The translations under genes were made by a program, and so were the position numbers. 64,000 nucleotides of DNA from Ascidiimonas sp046199005. GTDB taxonomy: Bacteria; Bacteroidota; Bacteroidia; Flavobacteriales; Flavobacteriaceae. The notes under the pieces were generated by a model, which made no database searches, was not told the origin of the DNA, and was given only the letters and a program-made list of their open reading frames with translations. The first letter of the stretch is position 1, and each line of letters opens with the position of its first letter. This document shows, piece after piece, positions 16,943 to 26,846 of the stretch. The DNA lies in assembly GCA_046199005.1 (NCBI GenBank), contig CP176050.1, positions 496,001 through 560,000 of the forward strand, written 5' to 3'.

Positions 16943-18760
16943 ATGGGGCTTGTTACCGCAAAGGAAATTGCTAAGGTTATAAAAGTTGATAAGTATGGTT
17001 TTTTAGGGACTTTTATGGGCTGGTTGCTCATGAAGACTTTAAAAATATCTACCATGAACCGAATTTACAATCGCAATAAACATCTCTCTGATGTGGAGTT
17101 CTTGAATGCGATTCTCGATGAATTTGAAATAAGATTTGAGATACCTGAAGAAGATCTTAAAAGGCTTCCGAAGGACGGTGCTTATATTACCATTTCCAAT
17201 CATCCGCTGGGAGGAATAGATGGAATATTACTTCTGAAACTGTTATTAGAAAAAAGACCTGATTTTAAAATAATAGCCAACTTCCTCTTGCATAGAATAG
17301 AACCACTGGTTCCGTATGTAATGCCTGTAAATCCATTTGAAGATCACAAAGATGCCAAAAGTAGCATCGCCGGGTTCAAGCAGTCTTTACTGCACTTGAG
17401 AGAAGGTCATCCTCTGGGAATTTTTCCGGCTGGTGAAGTTTCTACTTATAAAGATGATAAACTTATTGTAGATAAGCCCTGGGAGGAGGCAGCAATGAAG
17501 CTTATTAAAAAAGCAGAAGTTCCTGTAGTGCCCATCTACTTTCATGCTAAAAATAGCCGACTCTTTTACAGGTTATCCAGGTTGAGTGATACGCTTCGAA
17601 CTGCAAAACTACCCTCGGAGTTATTATCTCAGAAGAATCGAATCATAAAAGTACGCATCGGAAATCCCATCACCGTAAACGCTCAAAAAGAGATAAGTTC
17701 GCTTGATGAATTTACAGATTTTCTCAGAAAAAAAACGTACATGCTTTCTAATGCATATGAGAAAAAAAGTATTTTAAACAAGGTGCCGGCGACTCTTAAA
17801 ATTCCAAAAGCTCCTAAAAAAATCGTCACTCCGGTAGCTGCCGATTTGATGGAAGATGAAGTAAAAATTCTAAGAGATAGTGATCATCGCCTGTTAGTGA
17901 GTAAGAATTACGAAGTCTTTCTGGCAACTTCAAAGGAGATCCCTAACATATTGCAGGAAATAGGTAGATTGCGGGAGATCACGTTTCGGGAAGTGGGTGA
18001 AGGAACCAATCAATCAATAGATCTCGATCAATTCGATAGTTATTACCATCATATGTTTTTATGGGATATGGAAGCCCGAAAAATAGTAGGTGCCTATCGT
18101 ATGGGACTTGGTTCTAAAATTTTTGCATCGCATGGTATAGATGGATTTTACCTTCAGGATCTTTTTCGGTTTGAACCGGAGTTGTATAAAATGATGAGTC
18201 AGTCCATAGAAATGGGACGTGCTTTCGTGATCAAAGAATATCAACAAAAGCCAATGCCTCTGTTCTTACTCTGGAAAGGAATAGTGCATACAACACTTCG
18301 ATACCCGGAACATAAATACCTCATTGGGGGAGTGAGTATTAGCAACCAGTTTTCGAATTTCTCTAAATCGTTGATGATCGAATTTATGAAATCTAATTAC
18401 TACGATCCCTATATTGCACAATACATCAAACCCAAAAAGGAATTCAAGGTAAAGTTGAAAGACGCCGATAAAGACTTTATTTTTGATGAAACAGAAGCAG
18501 ATCTCAATAAGTTTGACAGATTGATTGATGAAGTGGAACCCGGAAGCCTCCGCTTGCCTGTATTGATTAAAAAATATATCAAGCAAAATGCAAAGGTTAT
18601 TGCTTTTAATGTAGATCCTCTATTCAATAATTCGGTAGATGGGCTTATGTATATACGAATTGCAGACTTGCCAGAGAGTACTGTTAAACCGGTAATGGAA
18701 GAGTTTCAGGCAGAGTTAGAACGCAAACTTACCGAAGGTAATGGTGAAATAGAACTATAA
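16943..18760 (+). CDS. Two-domain acyltransferase (PlsC-like + GNAT-like, OlsF/GlsF type)
   Basis: A 605-residue fusion. Residues about 50-250 are a glycerophospholipid-type O-acyltransferase with ISNHPLGGIDG (His87, Asp93, spaced HX5D rather than HX4D) and FPAGEVS. Residues about 300-520 resemble the OlsB/hemolysin-type GNAT N-acyltransferase (SIEMGRAFV, YLIGGVSISNQF). This architecture fits OlsF, a bifunctional enzyme that makes ornithine lipids by N- then O-acylation; in other Bacteroidota the same reactions make glycine lipids. The amino acid head group here is therefore not decided by sequence. It is probably membrane-associated. Confidence 0.83.
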   Translation: MGLVTAKEIAKVIKVDKYGFLGTFMGWLLMKTLKISTMNRIYNRNKHLSDVEFLNAILDEFEIRFEIPEEDLKRLPKDGAYITISNHPLGGIDGILLLKLLLEKRPDFKIIANFLLHRIEPLVPYVMPVNPFEDHKDAKSSIAGFKQSLLHLREGHPLGIFPAGEVSTYKDDKLIVDKPWEEAAMKLIKKAEVPVVPIYFHAKNSRLFYRLSRLSDTLRTAKLPSELLSQKNRIIKVRIGNPITVNAQKEISSLDEFTDFLRKKTYMLSNAYEKKSILNKVPATLKIPKAPKKIVTPVAADLMEDEVKILRDSDHRLLVSKNYEVFLATSKEIPNILQEIGRLREITFREVGEGTNQSIDLDQFDSYYHHMFLWDMEARKIVGAYRMGLGSKIFASHGIDGFYLQDLFRFEPELYKMMSQSIEMGRAFVIKEYQQKPMPLFLLWKGIVHTTLRYPEHKYLIGGVSISNQFSNFSKSLMIEFMKSNYYDPYIAQYIKPKKEFKVKLKDADKDFIFDETEADLNKFDRLIDEVEPGSLRLPVLIKKYIKQNAKVIAFNVDPLFNNSVDGLMYIRIADLPESTVKPVMEEFQAELERKLTEGNGEIEL

Positions 18761-18770
18761 TCTTATAAAT

Positions 18771-19778
18771 ATGCGCTCGATCATCATATTTTTAATATGC
18801 CTACACGCAATCATGGGCGCATTGTATTCGCAATCAATTTCCGGATACGTCTATGACAAAACTACGAGAGAACCTATCTTGGGGGTAAATGTTTATTTTG
18901 AAGGTACCACACTAGGTACAGTATCTAATGAAGAAGGATATTTTGAAATAGAAGTTGACAAAGGAATTAGCAAACCGTTAATAGTAAGTTATGTAGGCTA
19001 TGCAAAGCGAATTCTAAAGAATCCTTTTGAAGACGATCTTTCAAGACTATACCTTGTTCCTGAGGCAATGATATTAAGAGAGGTCATTGTGGGAAGTGAT
19101 CCTTTTAGCAGAAGACAAAAATTGAAAGCTTTTGAACGTGAGTTCCTTGGAAAAACCATTGCAGGCAGATCGTGTACTATTCGTAACACGAATGTGTTGA
19201 AGCTAAGGTTTGATTCGGCATCAAACACGTTAAAGGCTTATGCAGACGAACCACTGGTAGTACAAAATGATTATTTGGGGTACATCGTTAAATTTGAAAT
19301 TATAAATTTTGAAGTCTTATTTAGCAGAAAAAGTCTGTCACCAACAGCAACGGTTGAAACCCGTTTTTCAGGCTTCACTTTTTACGCAGATGTAAGTAAT
19401 GGAAACGATACTTATCTCGATAGAAGAAAAAAGGTATATGAAGGCTCCTCTTTGCACTTTATGCGAGCTACCGCTTCGCAATCTTGGATAGAAGAAGATT
19501 TTGAGCTATATGAACTAGATGGCGAGAATAATAAATTGATCATCAATCCTGCTAAGTATATTCAGGTTACAGAAGATGGTACATATAAAAAAGTATCCAT
19601 CAAAAATCCGTTTTGGTTCAGTTTTAAAAACAAGAAAAAATCTGGTATTAAATCCAGAGTTCCTTATTTCAGAATCGACCCCTACGGGAATCATATGCCC
19701 GCAGAAGAAGTTAAGTTTGAAGGCTGGATTGCTGCCCAACGGGCAGGTGATCTATTGCCTAACAATTACGGATTATAG
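18771..19778 (+). CDS. Exported protein with CarboxypepD_reg-like domain
   Basis: A 335-residue protein with a short signal peptide (residues 1-21, ending GALYSQ). It is followed by a carboxypeptidase-regulatory-like beta-sandwich (SISGYVYDKTTREPILGVNVY to LIVSYVGY), then about 220 residues with no motif I recognise. Such beta-sandwich starts are usual in TonB-dependent receptors of Bacteroidota, but there is no plug or barrel here, so it is a stand-alone envelope protein. It begins 10 bp after the acyltransferase stop and is likely in the same transcript. Confidence 0.8.
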   Translation: MRSIIIFLICLHAIMGALYSQSISGYVYDKTTREPILGVNVYFEGTTLGTVSNEEGYFEIEVDKGISKPLIVSYVGYAKRILKNPFEDDLSRLYLVPEAMILREVIVGSDPFSRRQKLKAFEREFLGKTIAGRSCTIRNTNVLKLRFDSASNTLKAYADEPLVVQNDYLGYIVKFEIINFEVLFSRKSLSPTATVETRFSGFTFYADVSNGNDTYLDRRKKVYEGSSLHFMRATASQSWIEEDFELYELDGENNKLIINPAKYIQVTEDGTYKKVSIKNPFWFSFKNKKKSGIKSRVPYFRIDPYGNHMPAEEVKFEGWIAAQRAGDLLPNNYGL

Positions 19779-19840
19779 GTGAAGTTTCTTCTACAAACTC
19801 AATTACCTATCCTTTGCTATTCAAAAATCTTGAATCGAGA

Positions 19841-20152
19841 TTACTGTGTATTTCTAAAAAAACTATTTGCGACCTGATGTGTTTCGTACCAGTTATCTAT
19901 ATTAATTGTATACCGTATTCGTTTACCCTCTGAAGTACCTTTGATAAAGCCTGCTCTCTTAAGTTCACATAAATGCTGAGATATAGTGGCTTGTGCCAAT
20001 TCCATTTCAGTCACGATATCCTGACAGGTAGCTTTGGGATGTTTGCTTATGTATTCCATAATAGCAATACGGGCGGGATGACCCAAAGCTTTAAAAAGCT
20101 TTGCTGTTCTATTTTGTTGAATAGTGTGCGCATAAAACTTTGAAAACCCCAT
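19841..20152 (-). CDS. ArsR-family winged-helix regulator
   Basis: A 103-residue winged-helix protein. The pattern KALGHPARIAIMEYI followed by EMELAQATISQHLCELKRAGFI and the wing GKRIRYTIN is the ArsR signature. No Cys-rich metal-binding ELCVCDL motif is seen, so metal sensing is not supported. It is a single gene, and its target is unknown. Confidence 0.9.
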   Translation of the reverse strand: MGFSKFYAHTIQQNRTAKLFKALGHPARIAIMEYISKHPKATCQDIVTEMELAQATISQHLCELKRAGFIKGTSEGKRIRYTINIDNWYETHQVANSFFRNTQ

Positions 20153-20203
20153 AATGAAAACGTATTATTGTAAATTTACGATGATATAGATAGCCTATGT
20201 TTA

Positions 20204-20557
20204 TTAAAACCAGGGCTTTCTTCCTACCTGATATGTGTTGTAAAAATCTTCATCAGATTTAGTGAGATATATAATCCCTTCTATTAAACCAATAACGGGC
20301 GGTATCCAGACCAAAAAGGCACCTATAAGCAAACAAACTAAGGCATAAGATACTACCGTAGCCCCCAATAAAATAAAGCCTTCTTTCTGATAGCCAAGAA
20401 TAAACTTATGAACTCCTAGTGATCCCAGTAAAATGGCTAAGATCCCGGCAAGTACCTTTTTATTGTCATTACTTTGAAAAGTTTCTTGTGCACTTTTCGA
20501 AAATTCTTTAGCGCTGTCTTTGATTTCGTCACCTAAATCTTTGTTCTCTTCAGACAT
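20204..20557 (-). CDS. TM2-domain membrane protein
   Basis: A 117-residue protein. After a hydrophilic N-terminal part, it has two hydrophobic helices around the TM2 motif (KKVLAGILAILLGSLGVHKF, then FILLGATVVSYALVCLL and VWIPPVIGLIEGIIYL). The C-terminus is GRKPWF. TM2 proteins are small inner-membrane proteins of unknown role. The gene has 160 bp of non-coding DNA before it. Confidence 0.9.
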   Translation of the reverse strand: MSEENKDLGDEIKDSAKEFSKSAQETFQSNDNKKVLAGILAILLGSLGVHKFILGYQKEGFILLGATVVSYALVCLLIGAFLVWIPPVIGLIEGIIYLTKSDEDFYNTYQVGRKPWF

Positions 20558-20717
20558 ATGTGGATATGATGTTGGTTAGTGCTTTAAAATTAGAAAAAAA
20601 TTGGAAATATAAAAGAAAAGTGACAGGGGATTTTCACCCCTTCACAGATAATTGTTTATTACTTTCTTATTATAGAAAGTATTTTCTTTCAAAATGAAGA
20701 TTTGTACATGCCCGCTT

Positions 20718-21110
20718 TTAAAGTAGTGGTTCATCTATAGGCTCCCAGAGTTCAATTTTGTTACCCTCAGGATCCATAATCCAGCCAAATTTACCATATT
20801 CATATTCTTCCATTTCTCCCACTATAGTTACACCTTCTTCTTTGAGGATTTTCAAGAGTTCTACAAGATTTTCTACCCTGTAATTCAACATGAAATTTTT
20901 AGTGCTTGGCTCAAAATAACTTGTTTTCGCCTCAAAAGGACTCCATTGTGTCATTGCTATTTTCTCCGGATCATTTTCAGGCCTCCATTTAAAGCTACAT
21001 CCGTATTGATCTACTGGAAGCCCCAGTCTTTCCTTATACCATTCTTTTAATTTCTGGGGGTTTTCAGATGTAAAGAAAACACCTCCAATTCCTGTTACTC
21101 TGTTCTTCAT
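20718..21110 (-). CDS. VOC-family (glyoxalase-like) protein
   Basis: A 130-residue VOC-fold protein (glyoxalase/bleomycin-resistance/dioxygenase superfamily). The two halves of the paired beta-alpha-beta-beta-beta repeats are seen around TGIGGVFFTSENPQKLKEWY and the Glu of FGWIMDPEGNKIELWEP. Metal-binding residues are plausible but the activity is unknown. Confidence 0.87.
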   Translation of the reverse strand: MKNRVTGIGGVFFTSENPQKLKEWYKERLGLPVDQYGCSFKWRPENDPEKIAMTQWSPFEAKTSYFEPSTKNFMLNYRVENLVELLKILKEEGVTIVGEMEEYEYGKFGWIMDPEGNKIELWEPIDEPLL

Positions 21111-21133
21111 TCTATTGTAAATTTTTATTTCAA

Positions 21134-21508
21134 TTATATTAGTTGATCTTTACTGTACACAGCTATACCAGTCTTTACCATATTTTTAATCTCATCCAAT
21201 AAAGAATTATCAAGATGTTTTAGATGGAAGCAGCTTTTCCCTTTAAGCATTTTTCTCAGTGAATCCGACAGCTCTGTAAAATGCTCCGGATGGGTATAAA
21301 TGGGGAAGAAATAAAAACGAACGTCCTTAGGCTTAGGAATAACACTGGCAAAATAGAAGCCATCTACTTTCTTCTTTCCTTGCATAGCTTCTTTAGTGCC
21401 ACAAACCTCAAATACATCATCGCTGTTTTTTCGAATACGCAACGGAGGTATTTGTTGTGTGAGGATGCCGATCAAAGACTTATGCGCTTCATCTTTATTC
21501 TTTAACAT
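21134..21508 (-). CDS. Small conserved protein (possibly DUF1801-like fold)
   Basis: A 124-residue cytosolic protein with no membrane segment. Its order of strands, with the VRFYFFPIYTH core and the ending KSCFHLKHLDNSLLDEIKNM, resembles DUF1801-like proteins, but I cannot assign it firmly. Its start overlaps the stop of the upstream DUF4199 gene by 14 bp, so translation is probably coupled. Confidence 0.65.
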   Translation of the reverse strand: MLKNKDEAHKSLIGILTQQIPPLRIRKNSDDVFEVCGTKEAMQGKKKVDGFYFASVIPKPKDVRFYFFPIYTHPEHFTELSDSLRKMLKGKSCFHLKHLDNSLLDEIKNMVKTGIAVYSKDQLI

Positions 21509-22022
21509 ACGGTAGCTGATTTTTTTTGAGGATTAAAGCCGAAAGTAAAGAAACGATAAAACCAATAAGCAACACGGTAGTAAACATTACAAAACCTGTA
21601 ATTAGAGGATTAGCATACACAGACATTTGCTCTTTTACGGCAGCTTTTTTCGCTTCAAATTCTTCTGGAGACATCGTTTTTTTCATATTTTCAAGAGTGT
21701 AAGCAAGGTACTGTTCAGTAAATTCCGGGTTGATGTATTTAACGTAAATAGCATCGATAATCCCAAATGCTAAAGCAGCGAATAACGATATCAAAATTCC
21801 GATTAGGAGTGCTTTTCCAAATGAAATAGTGCCATTATTTTCTCTGTCGCGGTAATGTTTGATTCCAAAAAACACAAAAATCAGAGAAGCTAGGATCGAT
21901 GTGTAACCAAGAACTTCCTGGGTACTAAAGTCTAGATTTTTTCCAAATATCAATGCCGAAGTAAATAATATCAAAGTTGTTACGGCGGCATAAGGGCCAT
22001 ACTTCAAAACTGTTTTTTTCAT
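21495..22022 (-). CDS. DUF4199 membrane protein
   Basis: A 175-residue inner-membrane protein with about four helices (YAAVTTLILFTSALIFG, TSILASLIFVFFGI, ALLIGILISLFAALAFGIID and ITGFVMFTTVLLIGFIVSLLSALIL). The amphipathic segment between helices 3 and 4 (KKTMSPEEFEAKKAA) is typical of DUF4199. It lies 90 bp downstream of the LuxR-type gene and upstream of two small genes. The function is unknown. Confidence 0.87.
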   Translation of the reverse strand: MKKTVLKYGPYAAVTTLILFTSALIFGKNLDFSTQEVLGYTSILASLIFVFFGIKHYRDRENNGTISFGKALLIGILISLFAALAFGIIDAIYVKYINPEFTEQYLAYTLENMKKTMSPEEFEAKKAAVKEQMSVYANPLITGFVMFTTVLLIGFIVSLLSALILKKNQLPYVKE

Positions 22023-22111
22023 GTGACTGATATTTAAAGGTTAGGTGGTAAAACTCGTAAATTCAGCTAATTTACCAGTCATACTAAAGTACCATTTCTA
22101 CTATTTTTTAG

Positions 22112-22528
22112 TCAAAAATCAATTATTTGAAGTGATTTTGCTTTTTTTATAGCCTCGGTTCTTCTCTTCGCATCAAGTTTCAATAAGATATTAGAAACAT
22201 GAGTTTTAACCGTACTTTCTGTAACGAATAGCTTAGCTGCAATCTCTTTATTAGACAACCCTATGGCTACGAGTTTCAATACCTCATATTCTCTTTCAGA
22301 CAATCCGGTGGCATCTAGATTCTCCATCCTTATTTGCGAAATGTTTTTATGCGGTTTAAGCAGGCTTTTTTTGTGAAGAAATATGCCAACCAGAAAAAAG
22401 ATCACAGCAACCAGTGCAATGACTAACTCAATTTTGGTTTGCCCCATGAGTATGCTATACTTACTTATCTGAAATAAAACTAGTAGAGCAGCTATTAATG
22501 CAGAAAAGATTAAGATAGTTTGTTTCAC
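22112..22528 (-). CDS. Membrane-anchored LuxR-type HTH protein
   Basis: A 138-residue protein with two hydrophobic helices (IFSALIAALLVLFQI and IELVIALVAVIFFLVGIF), then a LuxR-type helix-turn-helix (LSEREYEVLKLVAIGLSNKE, AAKLFVTESTVKTHVSNIL) at the C-terminus. There is no receiver domain, so the sensing input is not visible. It starts at a GTG. This minimal two-helix/HTH form recurs in Flavobacteriaceae beside DUF4199 proteins, as here. Confidence 0.85.
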   Translation of the reverse strand: MKQTILIFSALIAALLVLFQISKYSILMGQTKIELVIALVAVIFFLVGIFLHKKSLLKPHKNISQIRMENLDATGLSEREYEVLKLVAIGLSNKEIAAKLFVTESTVKTHVSNILLKLDAKRRTEAIKKAKSLQIIDF

Positions 22529-22588
22529 AATCTAAATTTAAGAAACAAGAACAATATAAACTACCTTACCAACAAAGCTTACTGCTTT

Positions 22589-23530
22589 CTATTGATATAG
22601 TTTGGAAATTTTATCTACGATCACTTCTGCCAGCTTGCGTTTGCTTTCATGGGTCCACCCCGCAATATGAGGACTCAAAAGCACGTTAGGTGCTTTTATC
22701 AAATAGCTAAATGCTTCCGGCATTTCTTCCTGATTGGTAAATAAATTCTCAAAGGATGTTTTTTCGTATTCAAGCACGTCGAGCCCTGCTCCTAAAATTT
22801 TTCCGGTTTGTAATGCAGCAACTAGATCGCTGGTCACCACGCTTTTTCCCCGAGCGGTATTTATAAACCAAAACGGATTCTTAAAACGTTCGATAAAAGA
22901 GGCATTCACCATTTTCATGGTAAGTGGTGTTTGCGGCGTATGCAAGCTCAATACTTCGGCACGGTTCTGCAATTCTGTCAATGTTACCTGTTTTGCATTT
23001 TCATCTTCAATCCCATCTTTGAGATCGTGAAAGATCACTTCTACGTTAAATCCACTTAACTTTTTAGCAAAAGCCTTGCCCATATTTCCATAACCAATAA
23101 GGCCTATCGTTTTTCCATCTAGCTCAACCCCGCGATTAGACTCCCTGTTCCACTTACCTTGTCTTACCTCTGAGTCTGCGTTTCTCAAATTGTTTAACAG
23201 AGATAATAGCATTCCTAAGGCATGTTCGCCAACTGCATTTCGGTTTCCTTCGGGAGCCGCAATTAGATGAATCCCTTTTTGAGTTGCATAATCCGTATCG
23301 ATGTTTTCAAGTCCGGCACCGACCCTTCCTATAAATTTCAGGTTACTGCATTTGTCGAGAAAAGATCTGTCAATCGAAAATCTGCTACGAATAATAATAC
23401 CATCATACTTGTGAATAATCTCTTCGATGTTGGTTTTAGAATCGGTATAATTTTCATCATTTTCAAAACCCAATGCTTCCAGCTCTTTAATGAGTAATGG
23501 GTGATTGGTATCTAGATGAAGTACTTTCAT
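22589..23530 (-). CDS. D-isomer-specific 2-hydroxyacid dehydrogenase
   Basis: A 313-residue NAD-dependent dehydrogenase with the glycine-rich loop IGLIGYGNMGKAFA, the INTARGKSVV segment, and the catalytic Arg and Glu/His region (GRVGAGLENID and LSPHIAGWTHES). It resembles SerA-type phosphoglycerate dehydrogenases but lacks the C-terminal ACT domain. The substrate cannot be decided. Its stop is followed after 58 bp by the LuxR-type gene. The cupin gene precedes it without a gap. Confidence 0.88.
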   Translation of the reverse strand: MKVLHLDTNHPLLIKELEALGFENDENYTDSKTNIEEIIHKYDGIIIRSRFSIDRSFLDKCSNLKFIGRVGAGLENIDTDYATQKGIHLIAAPEGNRNAVGEHALGMLLSLLNNLRNADSEVRQGKWNRESNRGVELDGKTIGLIGYGNMGKAFAKKLSGFNVEVIFHDLKDGIEDENAKQVTLTELQNRAEVLSLHTPQTPLTMKMVNASFIERFKNPFWFINTARGKSVVTSDLVAALQTGKILGAGLDVLEYEKTSFENLFTNQEEMPEAFSYLIKAPNVLLSPHIAGWTHESKRKLAEVIVDKISKLYQ

Positions 23531-23896
23531 TTAAATTTTTGGATAATGAGTTTGCGTTTTTTCATGTATTACCCCTCCTGTATGCGCAGTAGTTAACTTT
23601 TCGAATAATAGAAGTTGTACTTCCTCACCGTCTTTTGTCATTGGGTTGTGCTCTACACCTTTAGGCACCACGATGATCTCACCTTCATTTACAATTTCTG
23701 TTCTATCTCTGAATTGCATATAGAGGGTTCCTTTTAGAACCTGAAAAAGTTCATCTTCATGTTCATGAGCATGCCAGATAAATTCGCCCTCAACTTTTGC
23801 AAGCAGGACCTGCATATCGTCTACCATGGCTATTTGATGAGGATGCCATTGCTTAGAGAACTCAGCGTGTTTTTTTAACAAATTAATAGGCTTCAT
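23531..23896 (-). CDS. Single-domain cupin
   Basis: A 121-residue cupin with both conserved motifs: WHAHEHEDELFQVLKG (metal-binding HxH...E) and the later GEIIVVPKGVEHNPM (P-x-x-x-x-H). It probably binds a metal ion in a beta-barrel; the substrate is unknown. The stop codon abuts the dehydrogenase start codon, so the pair is coupled. Confidence 0.88.
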   Translation of the reverse strand: MKPINLLKKHAEFSKQWHPHQIAMVDDMQVLLAKVEGEFIWHAHEHEDELFQVLKGTLYMQFRDRTEIVNEGEIIVVPKGVEHNPMTKDGEEVQLLLFEKLTTAHTGGVIHEKTQTHYPKI

Positions 23897-23928
23897 ATAT
23901 GTTCATTAAGGTAAAACTAGCTTCCCTA

Positions 23929-25281
23929 CTAGAATCCAAGAATGATCTTTGATAAGTAGAAAAAAAGAAAAATGCCAAAAATATCGTTGCTGGTTGTAAT
24001 AAATGGTCCGGTGGCGATTGCAGGATCGATCCCTCTTTTATGAAGTATAATGGGGACGAAAGTACCAATAAGCGCTGCCACTATGATCACGCTCAACATT
24101 GAAATGGCAATGGTAAAACTAAAAAGAAGGTCTAGCTTAGTGAAAATCCCGAATATGATAACCAAAATTCCAAGTACACAACCACTAATGAGGCTGAGTC
24201 CTATTTCTTTGACAAGACGATTAAACAAACTTCCTTTTACATTATCGTTCGCTAATCCCTGTACAATGATTGCGGAAGATTGTACGCCTACATTTCCTGC
24301 CATCGCAGCAATTAAAGGCGTGTAAAAAAAGAGTTTTTCATATTTGCTTAAAGCTTCTTCAAAACCTTCCATGATAATAACGCTTCCCAAACCGCCAAGC
24401 AAGCCTAATACCAACCAGGGCAACCGGGCGCGAATAAGTTCGAAAACGGTATCATCTGCTTCTACTTCCTGCGTAATACCAGCCGCAAGTTGGTAATCTT
24501 TTTCGGCCTCTTCTTTAATTACGTCTACGATATCATCAATGGTAATTCTTCCGACCAATCGGCCGAGTTCATCAATTACCGGTATCGCCTCCAGATCATA
24601 CTTAGACATAACTTTGGCTACCTCTTCGGCCTTTTGATGTACGTCTACATAATCTACTTTTGGAATATAGATCTCGCTTATCTGCGTTTTAGTAGAGGTA
24701 GTAAGCAGGTCTTTAAGAGAGAGTCTTCCCTTTAATTTATCATCATCATCTACTACATATATCGAATGAACCCTTGTCACATTTTCTGCTTGTGCACGCA
24801 TCTCTTTCACGCATGTAAGAACATTCCAGTTTTCATTTACCTTCACCAATTCCTTTGCCATCAGACCACCTGCAGAATTTTCATCATACCGAAGCAATTC
24901 TACAATATCCTTTGCATGTTCGGCATCTTCAATTTGTGAGATTACTTCCTGTTTTCTTTCTTCCGGAAGCTCTGCAATAATATCTGCCGCATCATCGGTG
25001 TCTAATTCGACTAATTCTTCTGCGATCTCTTTAGCGGAAAGATTCTTTAAGACTTCTTCGCGAAGGTCTTCATCGAGTTCTGTGAGAACATCAGATGTTT
25101 TGTCGCTGTCAAGCAACTTGATCAAGTAGGTGCCTTCGGTAATATTGAGCTCACCAATGACTTCGGCAATATCTGCATAATGCACTTCTTGCAGAATTTC
25201 CAGAAGTTCCTGATCTTTCTGGTTTTCTATAAGGGTTTCAATCTCCTCAATGAGATCATCTGTTAATTGAAATGGAGTCAT
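23929..25281 (-). CDS. mgtE: Magnesium transporter MgtE
   Basis: A 450-residue Mg2+ channel. Seen: the N-terminal helical domain (residues 1-130, [16 protein letters not shown]), two CBS domains (about 135-255, [19 protein letters not shown] and [20 protein letters not shown]) that sense Mg2+, and five membrane helices from about 280 with [20 protein letters not shown] and a final [15 protein letters not shown]. It is complete. Its 5' end overlaps the rsmA 3' end by 26 bp. Confidence 0.95.
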   Translation of the reverse strand: MTPFQLTDDLIEEIETLIENQKDQELLEILQEVHYADIAEVIGELNITEGTYLIKLLDSDKTSDVLTELDEDLREEVLKNLSAKEIAEELVELDTDDAADIIAELPEERKQEVISQIEDAEHAKDIVELLRYDENSAGGLMAKELVKVNENWNVLTCVKEMRAQAENVTRVHSIYVVDDDDKLKGRLSLKDLLTTSTKTQISEIYIPKVDYVDVHQKAEEVAKVMSKYDLEAIPVIDELGRLVGRITIDDIVDVIKEEAEKDYQLAAGITQEVEADDTVFELIRARLPWLVLGLLGGLGSVIIMEGFEEALSKYEKLFFYTPLIAAMAGNVGVQSSAIIVQGLANDNVKGSLFNRLVKEIGLSLISGCVLGILVIIFGIFTKLDLLFSFTIAISMLSVIIVAALIGTFVPIILHKRGIDPAIATGPFITTSNDIFGIFLFFYLSKIILGF

Positions 25282-26053
25282 TTGCTATCTTTTGAGTGAG
25301 GTCAATAAACTCAGAAACAGACAACTGTTCTGGTCGTTGCCCAAAGATAGTATCTTCTTTTAAATTATCAGAAAGGTTGAAGCTTTTTAAACTGTTTCTC
25401 AGTGTTTTTCTACGCTGGTTAAAAGCCGTTTTAACCACTCTGAAAAACAACTTCTCATCACAGGGTAACTTAAAATTATCTTTTCTGGTTAAGCGCAATA
25501 CGCCGCTTTTCACCTTGGGAGGCGGTGTGAATACATTTTCAGCGACTGTAAATAAGTATTCAGCATGGTAAAAGGCCTGCACCAGTACCGATAAAATTCC
25601 ATAGGTTTTGCTTCCGGGTTTTTCGCAGATACGCTGCGCAACTTCTTTTTGGAACATTCCAGAAAATTCTGGAATGAATTGCCTCATTTCCAGTGCTCTA
25701 AAAACAATTTGTGAGGAGATATTATAAGGGAAGTTACCTATGATCGCATATTCGTCATTTTGAAAAAAACGATGAAGATCACATTTAAGAAAATCTTCAT
25801 TTATGATACGATTTTGTAATTGTGGATAGTGATCTTCTAAGTAGGTAACTGACTCTTTATCGATCTCAATCACCCACGTTTCTATAGGTTTTTGAAGAAG
25901 ATACTTTGTCATTACACCCATTCCGGGACCAATTTCCAAGACCTTATTATAAGGCTTGAAACTTAGGGTGTTTGCAATTTTCATTGCAATATTCTCATCA
26001 TTAAGAAAATGCTGCCCCAGATGTTTTTTGGCTTTTACCCGATCGTCACGCAT
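25256..26053 (-). CDS. rsmA: 16S rRNA dimethyladenosine transferase
   Basis: A 265-residue enzyme that dimethylates two adjacent adenosines in helix 45 of 16S rRNA during small-subunit assembly. Visible motifs: [12 protein letters not shown] at the N-terminus, the SAM loop [12 protein letters not shown], and the catalytic [11 protein letters not shown] (NLPY-type). The C-terminal helical part ends near [13 protein letters not shown]. It is upstream of mgtE on the same transcript. The start ATG fits the usual family start. Confidence 0.96.
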   Translation of the reverse strand: MRDDRVKAKKHLGQHFLNDENIAMKIANTLSFKPYNKVLEIGPGMGVMTKYLLQKPIETWVIEIDKESVTYLEDHYPQLQNRIINEDFLKCDLHRFFQNDEYAIIGNFPYNISSQIVFRALEMRQFIPEFSGMFQKEVAQRICEKPGSKTYGILSVLVQAFYHAEYLFTVAENVFTPPPKVKSGVLRLTRKDNFKLPCDEKLFFRVVKTAFNQRRKTLRNSLKSFNLSDNLKEDTIFGQRPEQLSVSEFIDLTQKIANDSISINR

Positions 26054-26056
26054 AAA

Positions 26057-26482
26057 TCAGGAGGCAATTTTTCGTTGAATGGTTTCTTCAATTTCGACAC
26101 GGTCTTTTCTAGAAAGCCAGGATAACTCAAGATCTATTTGCTTATTGTCTTTAGTCACGATAAATGGCTCACTGCCTCCTTTAGAAGTGTAGAAGGTTTT
26201 AATGTCTTTAAAAGGGATTTTTCGATATTTGTATCGCATAAAATCCTCCTGTAATTCAACTACGGGTTTGTTTGAGGTAATCACAAAATAGATTACAAAA
26301 ACAGTAATAAGTAAAAATATGCCCAATAATACAAACATGGTAACTCTCGCCCATACTGCCTGAATATTTCCAAGTAGTGATACGACAATAAAATCATATA
26401 ACAGATAACCTAAAATGATCATTAGGATCATCAATACAATTTTTCCGTAATATAGGTTGTTGGCTTTAAAGACTCTACTCAT
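26057..26482 (-). CDS. Small membrane protein of unknown function
   Basis: A 141-residue protein with two hydrophobic helices (IVLMILMIILGYLLYDFIVV and VTMFVLLGIFLLITVFVIYF) and a C-terminal soluble part with DFMRYKYRKIPFKDIKTFY, which resembles PH-like domains of bacterial membrane proteins (weak). The ATG at 26482 overlaps the stop of the DUF4286 gene, so translation is coupled. The in-frame ATG at 26494 is an alternative. Confidence 0.7.
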   Translation of the reverse strand: MSRVFKANNLYYGKIVLMILMIILGYLLYDFIVVSLLGNIQAVWARVTMFVLLGIFLLITVFVIYFVITSNKPVVELQEDFMRYKYRKIPFKDIKTFYTSKGGSEPFIVTKDNKQIDLELSWLSRKDRVEIEETIQRKIAS

Positions 26483-26795
26483 GATGATATTCATTTAATA
26501 TTTCAAGTTCTGTTCTGAATGCCACAAACTTGTCTGCAAATTTTTTCAGGGAATCCCGTCGTAACCGAGGCGCATCTTCTTCGTAATACTTTTCCAAGGT
26601 TTCTTTGCTGTTCGTGTAATATTGAACAGAATAAGTAAACCCACCCATTTCTTCTTCAACTAATACTTTTAAGATACGGGCAGACGTAAATTTTCCTGTT
26701 GCAAGCATATCAGGGATATGGTTTTTTTGCATCCATTCAATCCATTCGTCGTGGCTACTTTCGTCAATATTGATGGTTACATTATAAATGTACAT
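26475..26795 (-). CDS. DUF4286 family protein
   Basis: A 106-residue cytosolic protein matching DUF4286, a ferredoxin-like fold: MYIYNVTINIDESSHDEWIE, MQKNHIPDMLATGKF and FTYSVQYYTNSKETLEKYY. The function is not known. It leads a minus-strand group that continues through the small membrane protein to rsmA and mgtE. Confidence 0.88.
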   Translation of the reverse strand: MYIYNVTINIDESSHDEWIEWMQKNHIPDMLATGKFTSARILKVLVEEEMGGFTYSVQYYTNSKETLEKYYEEDAPRLRRDSLKKFADKFVAFRTELEILNEYHHE

Positions 26796-26846
26796 AGCAG
26801 GCTGAATTTTTGGTAAAGTTACGAAAGAATCACGGGGATAATCTAT

